Source of the DNA: Akkermansiaceae bacterium
Lineage (GTDB): Bacteria; Verrucomicrobiota; Verrucomicrobiia; Verrucomicrobiales; Akkermansiaceae
Direction of reading: 5' to 3'
Assembly: GCA_025354565.1 (NCBI GenBank)
Contig: JANXMQ010000001.1
Span: 1 to 40,768 of the forward strand
DNA length: 40,768 nucleotides
The notes beneath the pieces were generated by a model. The model did not search any database, was not told the DNA's origin, and saw only the letters and a program-made list of their open reading frames with translations. Positions 23,828-31,641 of this stretch are shown here, in pieces. Position 1 is the stretch's first letter, and each line of letters starts with the position of its first letter. The position numbers were made by a program, and so were the translations under genes.

Positions 23828-24730
23828 CTAATCGCCGCCCGGCAGACCGAGCAGTTCGATCAGGCGCTGCAAGTCGTCATTGCCGTAGTATTCGATCTCG
23901 ATCTTGCCCTTTTTCGCGGAATGTTGGATGGCGACGTGAGTGGCCAGGTGTTCGCGGAGACGGTTGGTGATGGCGCGGACGTGGATGTCCACCTCGCGGG
24001 CGGCGGGGGCCTTTTTCGCATCGGCGAAATTCGGGATCTCGTCATTGAGAAAGGATTGGGCCAGTTTTTCCGTGGCTCGCACGGTGAGCGCACGGCGGAT
24101 GATCTGGTCCGCTACGAGGACTTGCGTGTCCTGATCCTTGATCGCGAGGATCGCCTTGGCATGGCCGACAGTCAGCCTAGCCTGGGCGACGAGGTGCTGG
24201 ACATCCCGGTGCAAGCCTAACAGCCGCATGGCGTTGGCCACGCTGGCACGGGATTTGCCGACGCGGGCAGCGATTTCATCCTGTTTCAGGGAAAACTCTT
24301 CAGCCAGACGGACGTAGCCTGCGGCCTCCTCCATCGGGTTGAGATCCTCGCGCTGGAGGTTCTCGATGAGCGCCATTTCCAACACGTCGCGGTCGGAGGC
24401 TTCACGCTCGATGACCGGCGCAGTGGCGAGTCCGAGTTTTTTCGAGGCCCGCCAGCGGCGCTCGCCAGCGATGAGTTCGAATTTTCCATTCACCAAGCGG
24501 ACGATGAGCGGCTGGATGATACCGTGCTGACGGATCGACTCCATCAAATCGTCTAACGGCGACTCCACGAACTGCATCCGGGGTTGCAAGGGACTGGGAA
24601 CGATCATGTCCAGTGGCACCTCGCGAAATTGTTTGAAATTGCCTGACCCGTTCGCGGCGTCGATTTCCGCCGTGGCCGTGCTTTTTTTGATGAGCGCGCC
24701 GAGTCCTTTTCCGAGTGCCTGTTTCGCCAT
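23828..24730 (-). CDS. parB: Chromosome partitioning protein ParB
   Basis: A 300-residue ParB. It binds parS sites near the origin, spreads along DNA as a CTP-dependent clamp and loads SMC/ParA for segregation. MAKQALGKGLGALI is the usual N-terminal ParA-stimulating segment and supports the ATG at 24730. IIQPLIVRL and GERRWRA (89-95) belong to the CTP-binding/ParB-box domain, with LIENLQREDLNPMEEAAGY (121-139) following. A helix-turn-helix (about 145-175, KQDEIAARVGKSRASVANAM) recognises parS, and the C-terminal 60 residues form the dimer domain. parA is not upstream where it is usually found; the next gene is divergent. No full parS site is visible in the window. Confidence 0.93.
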   Translation of the reverse strand: MAKQALGKGLGALIKKSTATAEIDAANGSGNFKQFREVPLDMIVPSPLQPRMQFVESPLDDLMESIRQHGIIQPLIVRLVNGKFELIAGERRWRASKKLGLATAPVIEREASDRDVLEMALIENLQREDLNPMEEAAGYVRLAEEFSLKQDEIAARVGKSRASVANAMRLLGLHRDVQHLVAQARLTVGHAKAILAIKDQDTQVLVADQIIRRALTVRATEKLAQSFLNDEIPNFADAKKAPAAREVDIHVRAITNRLREHLATHVAIQHSAKKGKIEIEYYGNDDLQRLIELLGLPGGD

Positions 24731-24907
24731 GGGGAGCAAGGGTTACTCAAAGCCGCTGAAAAATCCAAGCGCAATTCAGCGCAATTCGGGCGGACTTGCA
24801 TCGCCGCTGTGGATGGGCTGCGGGGGCTTGGGGAAATTTCAAGAATCATCGCGTTGAAGATACCGACCAAGCTTGACGGCGGGGTGGACAGGGGGCATCC
24901 ATGCGGA

Positions 24908-25606
24908 GTGAAATTCTCGATCCTATTTAGCCCGCTGGTCGCCATGGTTTTGGTCGGTAGCATTGCCTCCGCGCAAGATACGCCGCCGCCGTTGGCCCCC
25001 TTGCCCAAGGTCGCCAAGGAGACCGGGCAACCCGCGCCGGTGATCGCTTCTTTAGCACCAGCGGATGTCGTGGCGTCGGCCGTAGCGGCGGTGGCAAATC
25101 TGGGCGACCAAGTGGTGTTAGGTCGCTTTCAGGTGGCGCTTGAACGGATGAATCCGCTGTGGAAGGAGCGCACGGCAAATCAGATGAAGGGCGGCGTTCA
25201 AGAGTTGGAGGGACAGCTTGCCGGAGTGGCCCGCCAAATGGTGCAGAATGGGATCAGCATCATTTCCTTCAAGCCGCAGGGGCAACCCCGGTCGTTCGAG
25301 GTGAGCCCAGGAAAAAAGGTAGAAAAAGTCAATGGCGAGGAGGTGGAAAGCCTGATTTACACCAAGTGGTTGGTGCTGATCCCGACGGTAACAAAGTTCC
25401 GCATCACGCAGAAATTGGAAAACCAAGCTCCCAAAACCTATACCATCGACAGTATCGGCTTCCAAGTGGCGATCACGGAAAAGGGTAAGAACGACTGGAC
25501 CTTCATCGACGGCTCCGGTCTAACGGTAAACGCGCTGCGCGGCATTTTCGGCACTTTGCCACAGGATCTGCAATTTCCTCCTTTGGAAAAACACGAGTCT
25601 CGTTAA
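24908..25606 (+). CDS. Exported protein of unknown function
   Basis: A 232-residue product from a GTG at 24908. That start places a clean signal peptide first (VKFSILFSPLVAMVLVG, then SIASAQ before a cleavage site). The frame can be extended to 24809, but that would bury the signal peptide. A Pro-rich linker follows, then an alpha/beta region with MNPLWKERTANQMKGGVQEL and VEKVNGEEVESLIYTKWLVL. I recognise no family. It is probably periplasmic. The SET-domain gene starts 10 bp after its stop, so the two may be co-transcribed. Confidence 0.65.
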   Translation: MKFSILFSPLVAMVLVGSIASAQDTPPPLAPLPKVAKETGQPAPVIASLAPADVVASAVAAVANLGDQVVLGRFQVALERMNPLWKERTANQMKGGVQELEGQLAGVARQMVQNGISIISFKPQGQPRSFEVSPGKKVEKVNGEEVESLIYTKWLVLIPTVTKFRITQKLENQAPKTYTIDSIGFQVAITEKGKNDWTFIDGSGLTVNALRGIFGTLPQDLQFPPLEKHESR

Positions 25607-25616
25607 TATCACGGCC

Positions 25617-26171
25617 ATGGCAGGGAAGAAGCAGGTGATAGATGAGGCGGTATTGCACCGCAAGCTGGTAGAGTTGTGGAACAAGGGACAAAGTAAATTT
25701 TGTGAGGTTCGGGGATCGGAAATCCACGGGCGCGGAGTTTACGCGACGTGTTTCATCCCGCAGGAAACGAAGATCATCGAGTATGTCGGTGAAAGGATCG
25801 GCAAGGAGGAAAGCGAGCGGCGCGGCATCTCGCTGCATGAGAAATCCTTAAAAACCGGCGATGCGGCGGTTTACATTTTCACCGTGAACCGGAACTACGA
25901 TCTGGATGGTAATGTGCCATGGAATACGGCGCGGTTGATCAACCATTCCTGTGATCCGAATTGCGAGGCCTGGATCTCGGGACGGCGGATTTTCATCCAC
26001 GCGCTACGCGACATTAACGCCGGCGACGAACTTACGTTTGATTATGGCTTCGATGTGGATTGCTACGAGGATCATCCCTGCCGCTGTGGCAAGCAGGCGT
26101 GCGTCGGTTACATCGTCAGCCGCAGTCAATGGGGCGAACTCGCGGAACGCTTGAAGGCAAAGCAAAAGTAG
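25617..26171 (+). CDS. SET-domain protein lysine methyltransferase
   Basis: A 184-residue protein made almost wholly of a SET domain plus post-SET tail. It would transfer methyl groups from S-adenosylmethionine to lysines of a protein target. Visible motifs in order: GRGVYAT (38-44, cofactor site), ARLINHSCDPNCEAWI (105-120, pseudoknot with the conserved NHSC), GDELTFDYGF (136-145, catalytic Tyr143), and post-SET cysteines C155, C157 and C162, which with a pseudoknot Cys would hold zinc. All key residues are present. SET genes of bacteria are thought to descend from eukaryotic ones and occur in chlamydiae and other members of the same superphylum. The target is unknown; a histone-like protein is a plausible guess. 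Confidence 0.9.
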   Translation: MAGKKQVIDEAVLHRKLVELWNKGQSKFCEVRGSEIHGRGVYATCFIPQETKIIEYVGERIGKEESERRGISLHEKSLKTGDAAVYIFTVNRNYDLDGNVPWNTARLINHSCDPNCEAWISGRRIFIHALRDINAGDELTFDYGFDVDCYEDHPCRCGKQACVGYIVSRSQWGELAERLKAKQK

Positions 26172-26178
26172 TCGTGGG

Positions 26179-26502
26179 CTACTGCCCTTGCATCAACTTC
26201 ACGCCCCACCAGATCAGCGAGCCGGTGGCGACTAGCAGTAATATCAGCAGGGCAAAGCTGCGAGTCTGATCGCGCAGGACGTTGGTGACTTGGCCACGGG
26301 TGACGCAGTCCATGTGTCGGATCCGCCGCTCGCGGTCGGCGATGTCCTGAAGCGGCGGCAACGTACAATCGCGTTCGCGTTGCTCGCGTTCGAGCCTTTT
26401 TGGCAGATCGGCGATTTCCTGTTCGCGAAGGAGCAATTGCTGGTGGGTCTCGCGCAATTCGTCGAGCTCGAGTTCTTCTTTAAAAACAGCGGATCGGATC
26501 AT
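26179..26502 (-). CDS. Small tail-anchored coiled-coil protein
   Basis: A 107-residue protein. A highly charged heptad-rich helix occupies about residues 8-60, and a single hydrophobic segment near the C-terminus (SFALLILLLVATGSLIWWGV) acts as a tail anchor. No known domain. The upstream gene on the same strand (26518-27150) has the same layout and ends 15 bp before this start, so the two probably form a pair and may interact through their coiled coils at the inner membrane. Confidence 0.6.
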   Translation of the reverse strand: MIRSAVFKEELELDELRETHQQLLLREQEIADLPKRLEREQRERDCTLPPLQDIADRERRIRHMDCVTRGQVTNVLRDQTRSFALLILLLVATGSLIWWGVKLMQGQ

Positions 26503-26517
26503 GGTTCGAGGGGGTGA

Positions 26518-27150
26518 TTATTTGATGAAATAGACGACAATCGCCAGTCCGCCGAGGACGAGGATGGGTAAATTGAAGGCAAATCCATTTCGCAAATTTA
26601 CCATGAATTCCGAACTCTCCCGCTTGCGACCACCGGCGCGGCGGCGTTTTGTGGGACGGCCAAAAATCGCGCCGCTGCGGCCGCTTTCGAAGTGCACAGC
26701 CGCTTGGTCATATTCGTCAGCGGCGATGTCGATGGCCATGGAGGCTTTTTCGAGTTTCTCGGGCAAATTGTCCCGCGTCCATGCTTCCGGATTGTATTTC
26801 TGAATCTTGTCGAGGTGCCCGGCGAAGCAAACCCGGCATTGCTCGAGATCCTCGGCTTCCTGGTGCATTTCGAACAATTCGCGGTCGATCAATGTGAGTG
26901 CTGAGGTGAGCTTTTCCGTGAGCTCGACCTGTAGGGAGAGGAAATTGCGTTTGCGGCCCGTGAGTTCTTCGAGTTCGCTTTTCTTGCGTTCCAGCTCCTC
27001 GCGTTGGAGCTGGATGCGGTCAAGCTCCTGCTGCGCGCTTTTGAGCTTCCGGTCGTAGTCGTCCTCCTGCTGGGCACCGCGGGAGGATGCCATTTCTAAC
27101 TGAGTCGAGCGGATCTTGAGGTGCTGGGTATGTTCGCCGGTTGCTGCCAT
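26518..27150 (-). CDS. Tail-anchored coiled-coil protein
   Basis: A 210-residue protein. I take the ATG at 27150 (MAATGEHTQHLKIR); the in-frame start eight residues earlier adds a short Pro/Phe segment. Residues about 30-110 form a long coiled coil (KLKSAQQELDRIQLQREEL). CRVC lies near 105-108, a basic patch (RPTKRRRAGGRKRE) near 165-178, and a C-terminal membrane helix (LPILVLGGLAIVVYF) ends the protein. The cytoplasmic coiled coil plus basic patch could bind nucleic acid or a partner at the membrane. Function unknown. Confidence 0.6.
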   Translation of the reverse strand: MAATGEHTQHLKIRSTQLEMASSRGAQQEDDYDRKLKSAQQELDRIQLQREELERKKSELEELTGRKRNFLSLQVELTEKLTSALTLIDRELFEMHQEAEDLEQCRVCFAGHLDKIQKYNPEAWTRDNLPEKLEKASMAIDIAADEYDQAAVHFESGRSGAIFGRPTKRRRAGGRKRESSEFMVNLRNGFAFNLPILVLGGLAIVVYFIK

Positions 27151-27281
27151 GGGGTGAAAAGGGTTGAACGACACCAGTCCCTTATCGCAAACCGCCGATT
27201 TCTTCCAGCGAAATATTTCACGTATCTTGACAAATCACCATCCCGTGCGATCAGCACCCCGGATCTGTCCTCATGAATCTC

Positions 27282-27695
27282 TCAAATGTAAAACATCGGG
27301 TCGCCCGGATTGCTGGCCAGACTTGCCACCGTGATTTCATCCAGCGATTTCTGCAAGCCCTCGGAAACTTGATCCCAAGCCCGTCTCACCCCATGTCCGG
27401 AATCCCCGCTCCGCGTCACGGAACATTGCAACAAGCTCGGGTCCACCGCCTCGACCACCTGCCGCAGCGTGATCTGGTCCGCCGGACGTGGCAGCAAGTA
27501 GCCCCCGGCCTTGCCCCGGCGGCTGTCGATGAGTCCGGCCCGGCGCAGGTCGTTAAGAATTTGCACCAGAAAATTTCCCGACACTGCTTCCCGTTGCGCC
27601 AAGTCCTCAAGCCGTGTAAGAGTCCGCCCGTCATGGTATTTCGCCAGTTGGGCCATCGCCCGGCAGGCGTATTCCAATTTCTGTGAAATCTTCAT
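27282..27695 (-). CDS. Rrf2-family transcriptional regulator
   Basis: A 137-residue winged-helix regulator. MKISQKLEYACRAMAQLA and AVSGNFLVQILNDLRRAGLI, then SRRGKAGGYLLPRPADQITL, are typical Rrf2 motifs. The iron-sulfur members (IscR, NsrR) carry three spaced cysteines after the wing. Here only one Cys is seen in LLQCSVTRSGD, so it probably does not hold a standard cluster. It is divergent from serine acetyltransferase, and the two start codons overlap. Rrf2 proteins such as CymR control cysteine synthesis by interacting with the CysK/O-acetylserine system, which makes a CymR-like role likely. This is inference from context. Confidence 0.85.
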   Translation of the reverse strand: MKISQKLEYACRAMAQLAKYHDGRTLTRLEDLAQREAVSGNFLVQILNDLRRAGLIDSRRGKAGGYLLPRPADQITLRQVVEAVDPSLLQCSVTRSGDSGHGVRRAWDQVSEGLQKSLDEITVASLASNPGDPMFYI

Positions 27696-28557
27696 GAGCG
27701 AATCTCAACAGACCATCCCGCAACCGGCGAGCATGAATACCATCAAGCTGTGCGCCGGAAAAGCCGTGGACATCGCCAGCGCCTGGGAAACCCTCCGCAG
27801 CGAGGCCGCCCGCGTCGCCACCGAAGAACCCACCCTCACGCCCCTCGTCCACGATGTCATTCTCTCGCGCGATAGCCTAGCCGCCGCCCTCGGTGCCCGC
27901 TTGGCCCGCCGCCTCGCCCGTGTGGACATGCCGCGCGACGCCATGGAGCCGCTGCTGACCGGAGTCTTCGAGGCGCATCCCGGCATCGTCCACGCCGCCT
28001 CGCGGGATCTGCTCGCAATGTTCCAACGCGACCCCGCCTGCTTCTCGCTGCTGGAACCCTTGCTTTTTTTCAAAGGCTTCCTGGCCCTCACCACCTACCG
28101 CGTCGCCCATCAACTTTGGCTCGATGACCGCCGCTGGCTCGCACTCTATTTCCAAAGCGTCGCCAGCGAGGCCTTCGCCGTGGACATCCACCCCGCCGCC
28201 CGCATCGGCTGCGGCATTCTGCTAGACCATGCAACATCCTTCGTGGTTGGGGAAACCGCCATCATCGAGGACGACGTTTCCATTCTCCACGAAGTCACCC
28301 TCGGCGGCACCGGCAAGGACTCCGGCGATCGTCACCCGATCATCCGCTCCGGCGTGCTGTTAGGCGCGGGTGCGAAAATCCTCGGTCGCGTGGAAATCGG
28401 CACCGGCGCGAAGGTCGGAGCCGGCAGTGTCGTCCTTGCCGATGTCGCACCGCACCACACCGTCGCCGGAGTGCCCGCCGTCGTCGTCGGCGTATCGAAG
28501 GAGGAAAACCCCGCCAACGAAATGAACCAAACCCTCGATTGCGCGGGCCACATCTAA
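27694..28557 (+). CDS. cysE: Serine O-acetyltransferase
   Basis: A 287-residue enzyme making O-acetylserine from serine and acetyl-CoA, the first step of cysteine synthesis in the cytoplasm. An N-terminal helical domain begins with AWETLRSEAA and LVHDVILSRDSLAAALGARL. The left-handed beta-helix follows: HPAARIGCGILLDHATSFVV (catalytic Asp-His), SILHEVTLGGTGK (catalytic His and acceptor-site Gly) and GAKVGAGSVVLADV, with AGVPAVVVG closing the fold. A C-terminal tail ending in Ile is present, as needed for complex formation with CysK. The ATG at 27694 lies within two bases of the divergent Rrf2 start; ATG 27733 is an alternative. It is followed 6 bp later by a lipoprotein gene. Confidence 0.92.
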   Translation: MSESQQTIPQPASMNTIKLCAGKAVDIASAWETLRSEAARVATEEPTLTPLVHDVILSRDSLAAALGARLARRLARVDMPRDAMEPLLTGVFEAHPGIVHAASRDLLAMFQRDPACFSLLEPLLFFKGFLALTTYRVAHQLWLDDRRWLALYFQSVASEAFAVDIHPAARIGCGILLDHATSFVVGETAIIEDDVSILHEVTLGGTGKDSGDRHPIIRSGVLLGAGAKILGRVEIGTGAKVGAGSVVLADVAPHHTVAGVPAVVVGVSKEENPANEMNQTLDCAGHI

Positions 28558-28563
28558 ATCCCG

Positions 28564-29586
28564 ATGAAACTCCGCCGCCTCACTCCTGCCCTGCTCTGCC
28601 TGCTCTTGTTTTCCTGCGAGAAAGCGAAAAATCTCTTCAACCAAGCCAAGTCCACCGTCGAGACCAAGGTCGCCGCTAGCGAATCAGACACCACCGATAC
28701 CAAGCCCGATCCCGAGCTCCTAAAACTCGTCGATGAGACCCCGGAAGGCGTCATCTTCCGCAAAGACCTCCCCTTCCCCACCAAGATCACCGTTAAAGTC
28801 ACCCACCGCGAAGAATACTCCGGCCGCTACTCCCAGATCTCCGAACTCGGCAAGCAAGCCACCCCACTCATCGGCACCCTCAGCAACACCACCCAACTCA
28901 CCCGCAACGGCAACCGAGTCACCTTCACCTTCATCGACTTCAAATTCATCAAACCCGAAGACAAAAACAAAGCCCCCGAGCCCGCCAAAGTCATCAACCC
29001 CAAAAAACCCGTTGCCCTCGACCCCGCCGAGACCCCCGCCCCCGCCCCACCGCCCCAAGAACACGTCTTCATCAAATCCGGCTCCACCTGGCGACCCGAC
29101 GACACCACCGACTTCGCCACCGCCGCCCTCGCCCAGCAACTCTCCCCCGTCTTTCAGCAAATTCTCATCGACAACGCCCTCGCCTCCCGCACCGAGTGGT
29201 TCGGCAAACACCGCATCAAACTCGGCGAGACCCTCACCCTCTCCGGCGCCGCCCTCGCCATGCTCATCCCCGGCGACGCCACCGGCAAGCTCACCCTCAA
29301 GCTCGACTCCATCGCCGCCGTCAGCGGCCACCCCTGCGGCGTCTTCTCCTACTCCGGCAGCTACAAGCGCAAACAATTCCCCGACCTCCAAGGCAACCTC
29401 ACCGACCAAGAAATCACCATCCAGTCTGGGAAAATCTGGCTATCACTCCTCCATCCCCTCGTCCTCAGAATGGAAGCCGACACCATCCAAACGACCAAAT
29501 CCGGCGGCCACGGCGGCCTCGCCACCCACGGCCAAGGAGCCAGCAAAGTCTCCAACATCATCGAGTGGAAAAGCTCCAACCCCTGA
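28564..29586 (+). CDS. Lipoprotein of unknown function
   Basis: A 340-residue protein with a lipoprotein signal (KLRRLTPALLCLLLFSC, Cys about 19), so it is lipid-anchored on the outside of the inner membrane or at the outer membrane. A charged helical stretch comes next, then a Pro-rich spacer (about 138-165, ETPAPAPPPQEH), then a beta-rich C-terminal half (GKLTLKLDSIAAV; FSYSGSYKRKQFPDLQG). No family recognised. Codon third positions are extremely C-rich, which makes long open frames appear in the other frames. It starts 6 bp after cysE and is probably transcribed with it. Confidence 0.7.
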   Translation: MKLRRLTPALLCLLLFSCEKAKNLFNQAKSTVETKVAASESDTTDTKPDPELLKLVDETPEGVIFRKDLPFPTKITVKVTHREEYSGRYSQISELGKQATPLIGTLSNTTQLTRNGNRVTFTFIDFKFIKPEDKNKAPEPAKVINPKKPVALDPAETPAPAPPPQEHVFIKSGSTWRPDDTTDFATAALAQQLSPVFQQILIDNALASRTEWFGKHRIKLGETLTLSGAALAMLIPGDATGKLTLKLDSIAAVSGHPCGVFSYSGSYKRKQFPDLQGNLTDQEITIQSGKIWLSLLHPLVLRMEADTIQTTKSGGHGGLATHGQGASKVSNIIEWKSSNP

Positions 29587-29719
29587 CACAGGCGCGATAA
29601 CACAGTAAACCACTTTTGTCGCGGCGCTCTCACCAAAGGACGCGGAGGGCGAGGTCGATATGACGCGTAAGGTGATGGTATTCGTAAAATGCCCTGCGCT
29701 GACCGTGAAATGAAGGGGC

Positions 29720-30598
29720 TCAATGCCCTACGAGTTTTGCGGCGATGGCGGGGGTCACGTCGAAGGTTCCGGTGTCCACGGGCTTGGCGGCATCTCCGGC
29801 GGCGATTTGATATTGGAAAACTTTAATCGGCTTTTCGCCGACCACTTCGGACATCAGATAGACGCGGATGGTCATCACTTCCTTGCCGGTGCCGCCTTCG
29901 AGTTTTTTCACGGTGTATTGGACTTCGTTAGGACCGTCCTGAGCGCCACCGATGACGATTTGCGCCTCCTTGGCATTGGCAAAACGGTGACGGCTGACTT
30001 TGTTGATCTGGACCTGGACCTCGCGGCCGGGACAGAAGACATAGACCTTGGCCACGTGTTTCGCAGGCGGCACGGGGATCGGCGTGGGCGGGACTTGGCC
30101 GCTGGGCTGAATTTCCGGTGTTTCCTTGAGGTATTTGAGATTGCCCTCCTCAAGCTCCTTGCGGACCACCGGCAGGGCGGCCAGATTGACGAAATCCGCC
30201 CGGTCGTAGAGCCATCCGGCAGGGCCTTTGACGAAGGCGAGGACGAGCAAATTATCCGTTGGAGCACCACCCACGCCGAAGTCGATTTTCCCGAAATACG
30301 CGGCCTTGGCGGTTGCGCCGTTTTGAAGCGCTTCGAGGAATTTGAGGCCTTGGAGTGATGGCGGCGGGGCTGGCAATTCAAACACGGTGGCGGGAAACGG
30401 CAGTTTTTCCGAGACGATCCGGTTTCTCACCTCCACCCGCCGATGCTCCGCTGTCACCCGCTGCCAAACTTCCACATCCTTGCGGATCATCGCCTCACGC
30501 CATGCGTTGTATGTCGTTTCCAAGCCGGGCCGCAGCTCGTCCTGAGCCATGGTTAGAGATGCCGCTGAGAGGAAAAGCGCAAAAAACAAGCGATTCAT
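29720..30598 (-). CDS. Exported protein of unknown function
   Basis: A 292-residue product from the ATG at 30598, where a signal peptide begins (MNRLFFALFLSAASLTMAQ, cleavage after AQ). The longer frame to 30754 would place 52 residues before it. The mature N-terminus (TTYNAWREAMIRKDVEVWQR) is of the NTF2-like/SnoaL kind, in which a small helical hairpin is followed by a strand sheet. A Pro-rich linker (PPTPIPVPPAKH) separates a C-terminal beta domain (PGREVQVQINKVSRHRFAN; TIRVYLMSEVV). Function unknown; probably periplasmic. Confidence 0.65.
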   Translation of the reverse strand: MNRLFFALFLSAASLTMAQDELRPGLETTYNAWREAMIRKDVEVWQRVTAEHRRVEVRNRIVSEKLPFPATVFELPAPPPSLQGLKFLEALQNGATAKAAYFGKIDFGVGGAPTDNLLVLAFVKGPAGWLYDRADFVNLAALPVVRKELEEGNLKYLKETPEIQPSGQVPPTPIPVPPAKHVAKVYVFCPGREVQVQINKVSRHRFANAKEAQIVIGGAQDGPNEVQYTVKKLEGGTGKEVMTIRVYLMSEVVGEKPIKVFQYQIAAGDAAKPVDTGTFDVTPAIAAKLVGH

Positions 30599-30680
30599 AG
30601 CGAAACGATTGGACAAGATGGCCCATCCGACAACAAACAAATTGCAGGCCGATTCGATTGAGTCCGGCCGGGATTGAGCT

Positions 30681-31544
30681 ATGAGCATGATTTTGCAAAG
30701 AGTGGCGCCGATCGGCGAGGCGCGAGACCGGGAGATTTTGAAGGATGCTTCCACCTACGTTTATGAGCAGCGGCCGGAGGGTGACATTCTAGCGCATCTT
30801 TTTTTCCCGAAAGAAACGGCAGCGGTCCCCCGCCCTGTCGTGGTTTTTTTCCATGGCGGCTTCTGGGATACGCCCACTCCCACGCAATTCGTCCCCCAAT
30901 GCCTGCACTTCGCGAGCCGTGGGGCAGTGGCAGTTGCGGCGGAAACGCGGACTTCCGGGAAACATGGCACTGGCCCCTTGGAGGCGATCGAGGACGCGCG
31001 TGCCCTGATCCGCTGGCTGCGCTCGAATGCCGAAACCTTCAACCTCGACCCCCGGAAAATCACCGTCGCCGGGGCCGCTGGCGGAGCGTATCTGGCGCTG
31101 CTTGCAACCATGCCGAAGCCCAAGGATCTGCCTGCTGTCGATGGCTTGGACTGCCTGCCACAGGCGCTCGTGCTCTTCAGCGCATTGGTGAATTCCACCA
31201 CCAAGGGCCCCGCGCTGGACCGTTTCCCGAACGCGAAATCGGCGAAACTCCACAGCCCCACCCATCTCATCCGCCGGAAGCTCCCGCCGATGCTGTTTCT
31301 CCATGGCAAAACCGACCGCATCACGCCTTATGACGAGGTGGAGAAATTCCGACGTCGCATGAGATGGCGCGGAAATCCCTGCGAGATCATGGCTCTTGAG
31401 AGCGCGGATCACAGTTTTTTCAATTTCAATGTCAGCCAGAAAAAATTCGAGCTGGCTCTCGGCATGATGGATCAATTCCTCGTCAAACATGGACTCTTGC
31501 CGCCGGAAGAAACCCCGGAGTTGGTTGACGATATGATCCGTTAG
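30681..31544 (+). CDS. Alpha/beta-hydrolase fold protein lacking the nucleophile serine
   Basis: A 287-residue cytoplasmic protein of the BD-FAE/esterase-lipase type. The oxyanion HGG (58-60, FFHGGFWDTP), the acid (Asp212 in HGKTDRITP) and the His (His244 in ESADHSFF) are in place. The nucleophile elbow, normally G-x-S-x-G, reads VAGAAGGAYLA with Ala133 (codon GCT) where Ser is expected. One base change from TCT would explain it. The protein may therefore be catalytically dead, use another residue, or have become a binding protein. The reading frame is intact and shows no other decay. Confidence 0.8.
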   Translation: MSMILQRVAPIGEARDREILKDASTYVYEQRPEGDILAHLFFPKETAAVPRPVVVFFHGGFWDTPTPTQFVPQCLHFASRGAVAVAAETRTSGKHGTGPLEAIEDARALIRWLRSNAETFNLDPRKITVAGAAGGAYLALLATMPKPKDLPAVDGLDCLPQALVLFSALVNSTTKGPALDRFPNAKSAKLHSPTHLIRRKLPPMLFLHGKTDRITPYDEVEKFRRRMRWRGNPCEIMALESADHSFFNFNVSQKKFELALGMMDQFLVKHGLLPPEETPELVDDMIR

Positions 31545-31641
31545 TTTCACCGGAATGGCAGGCATGGTTCCTGCTTGGCATGGTGGACGGCCTGAATCGC
31601 TTCCATCACGGGGCAGGGCGTGATCTTCCCCGATTTTTCCG

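Noticed and set aside
27216-27223. TTTCACGT, half of a parS-like site
   Set aside because: Only one half of the 16-bp palindrome matches; not enough for a ParB site.
28720-29608. Long Gly/Val- and Pro/Ser-rich frames over the cysE-linked lipoprotein
   Set aside because: They come from extreme C-rich third positions in the lipoprotein gene; composition is low-complexity and no start signals fit.
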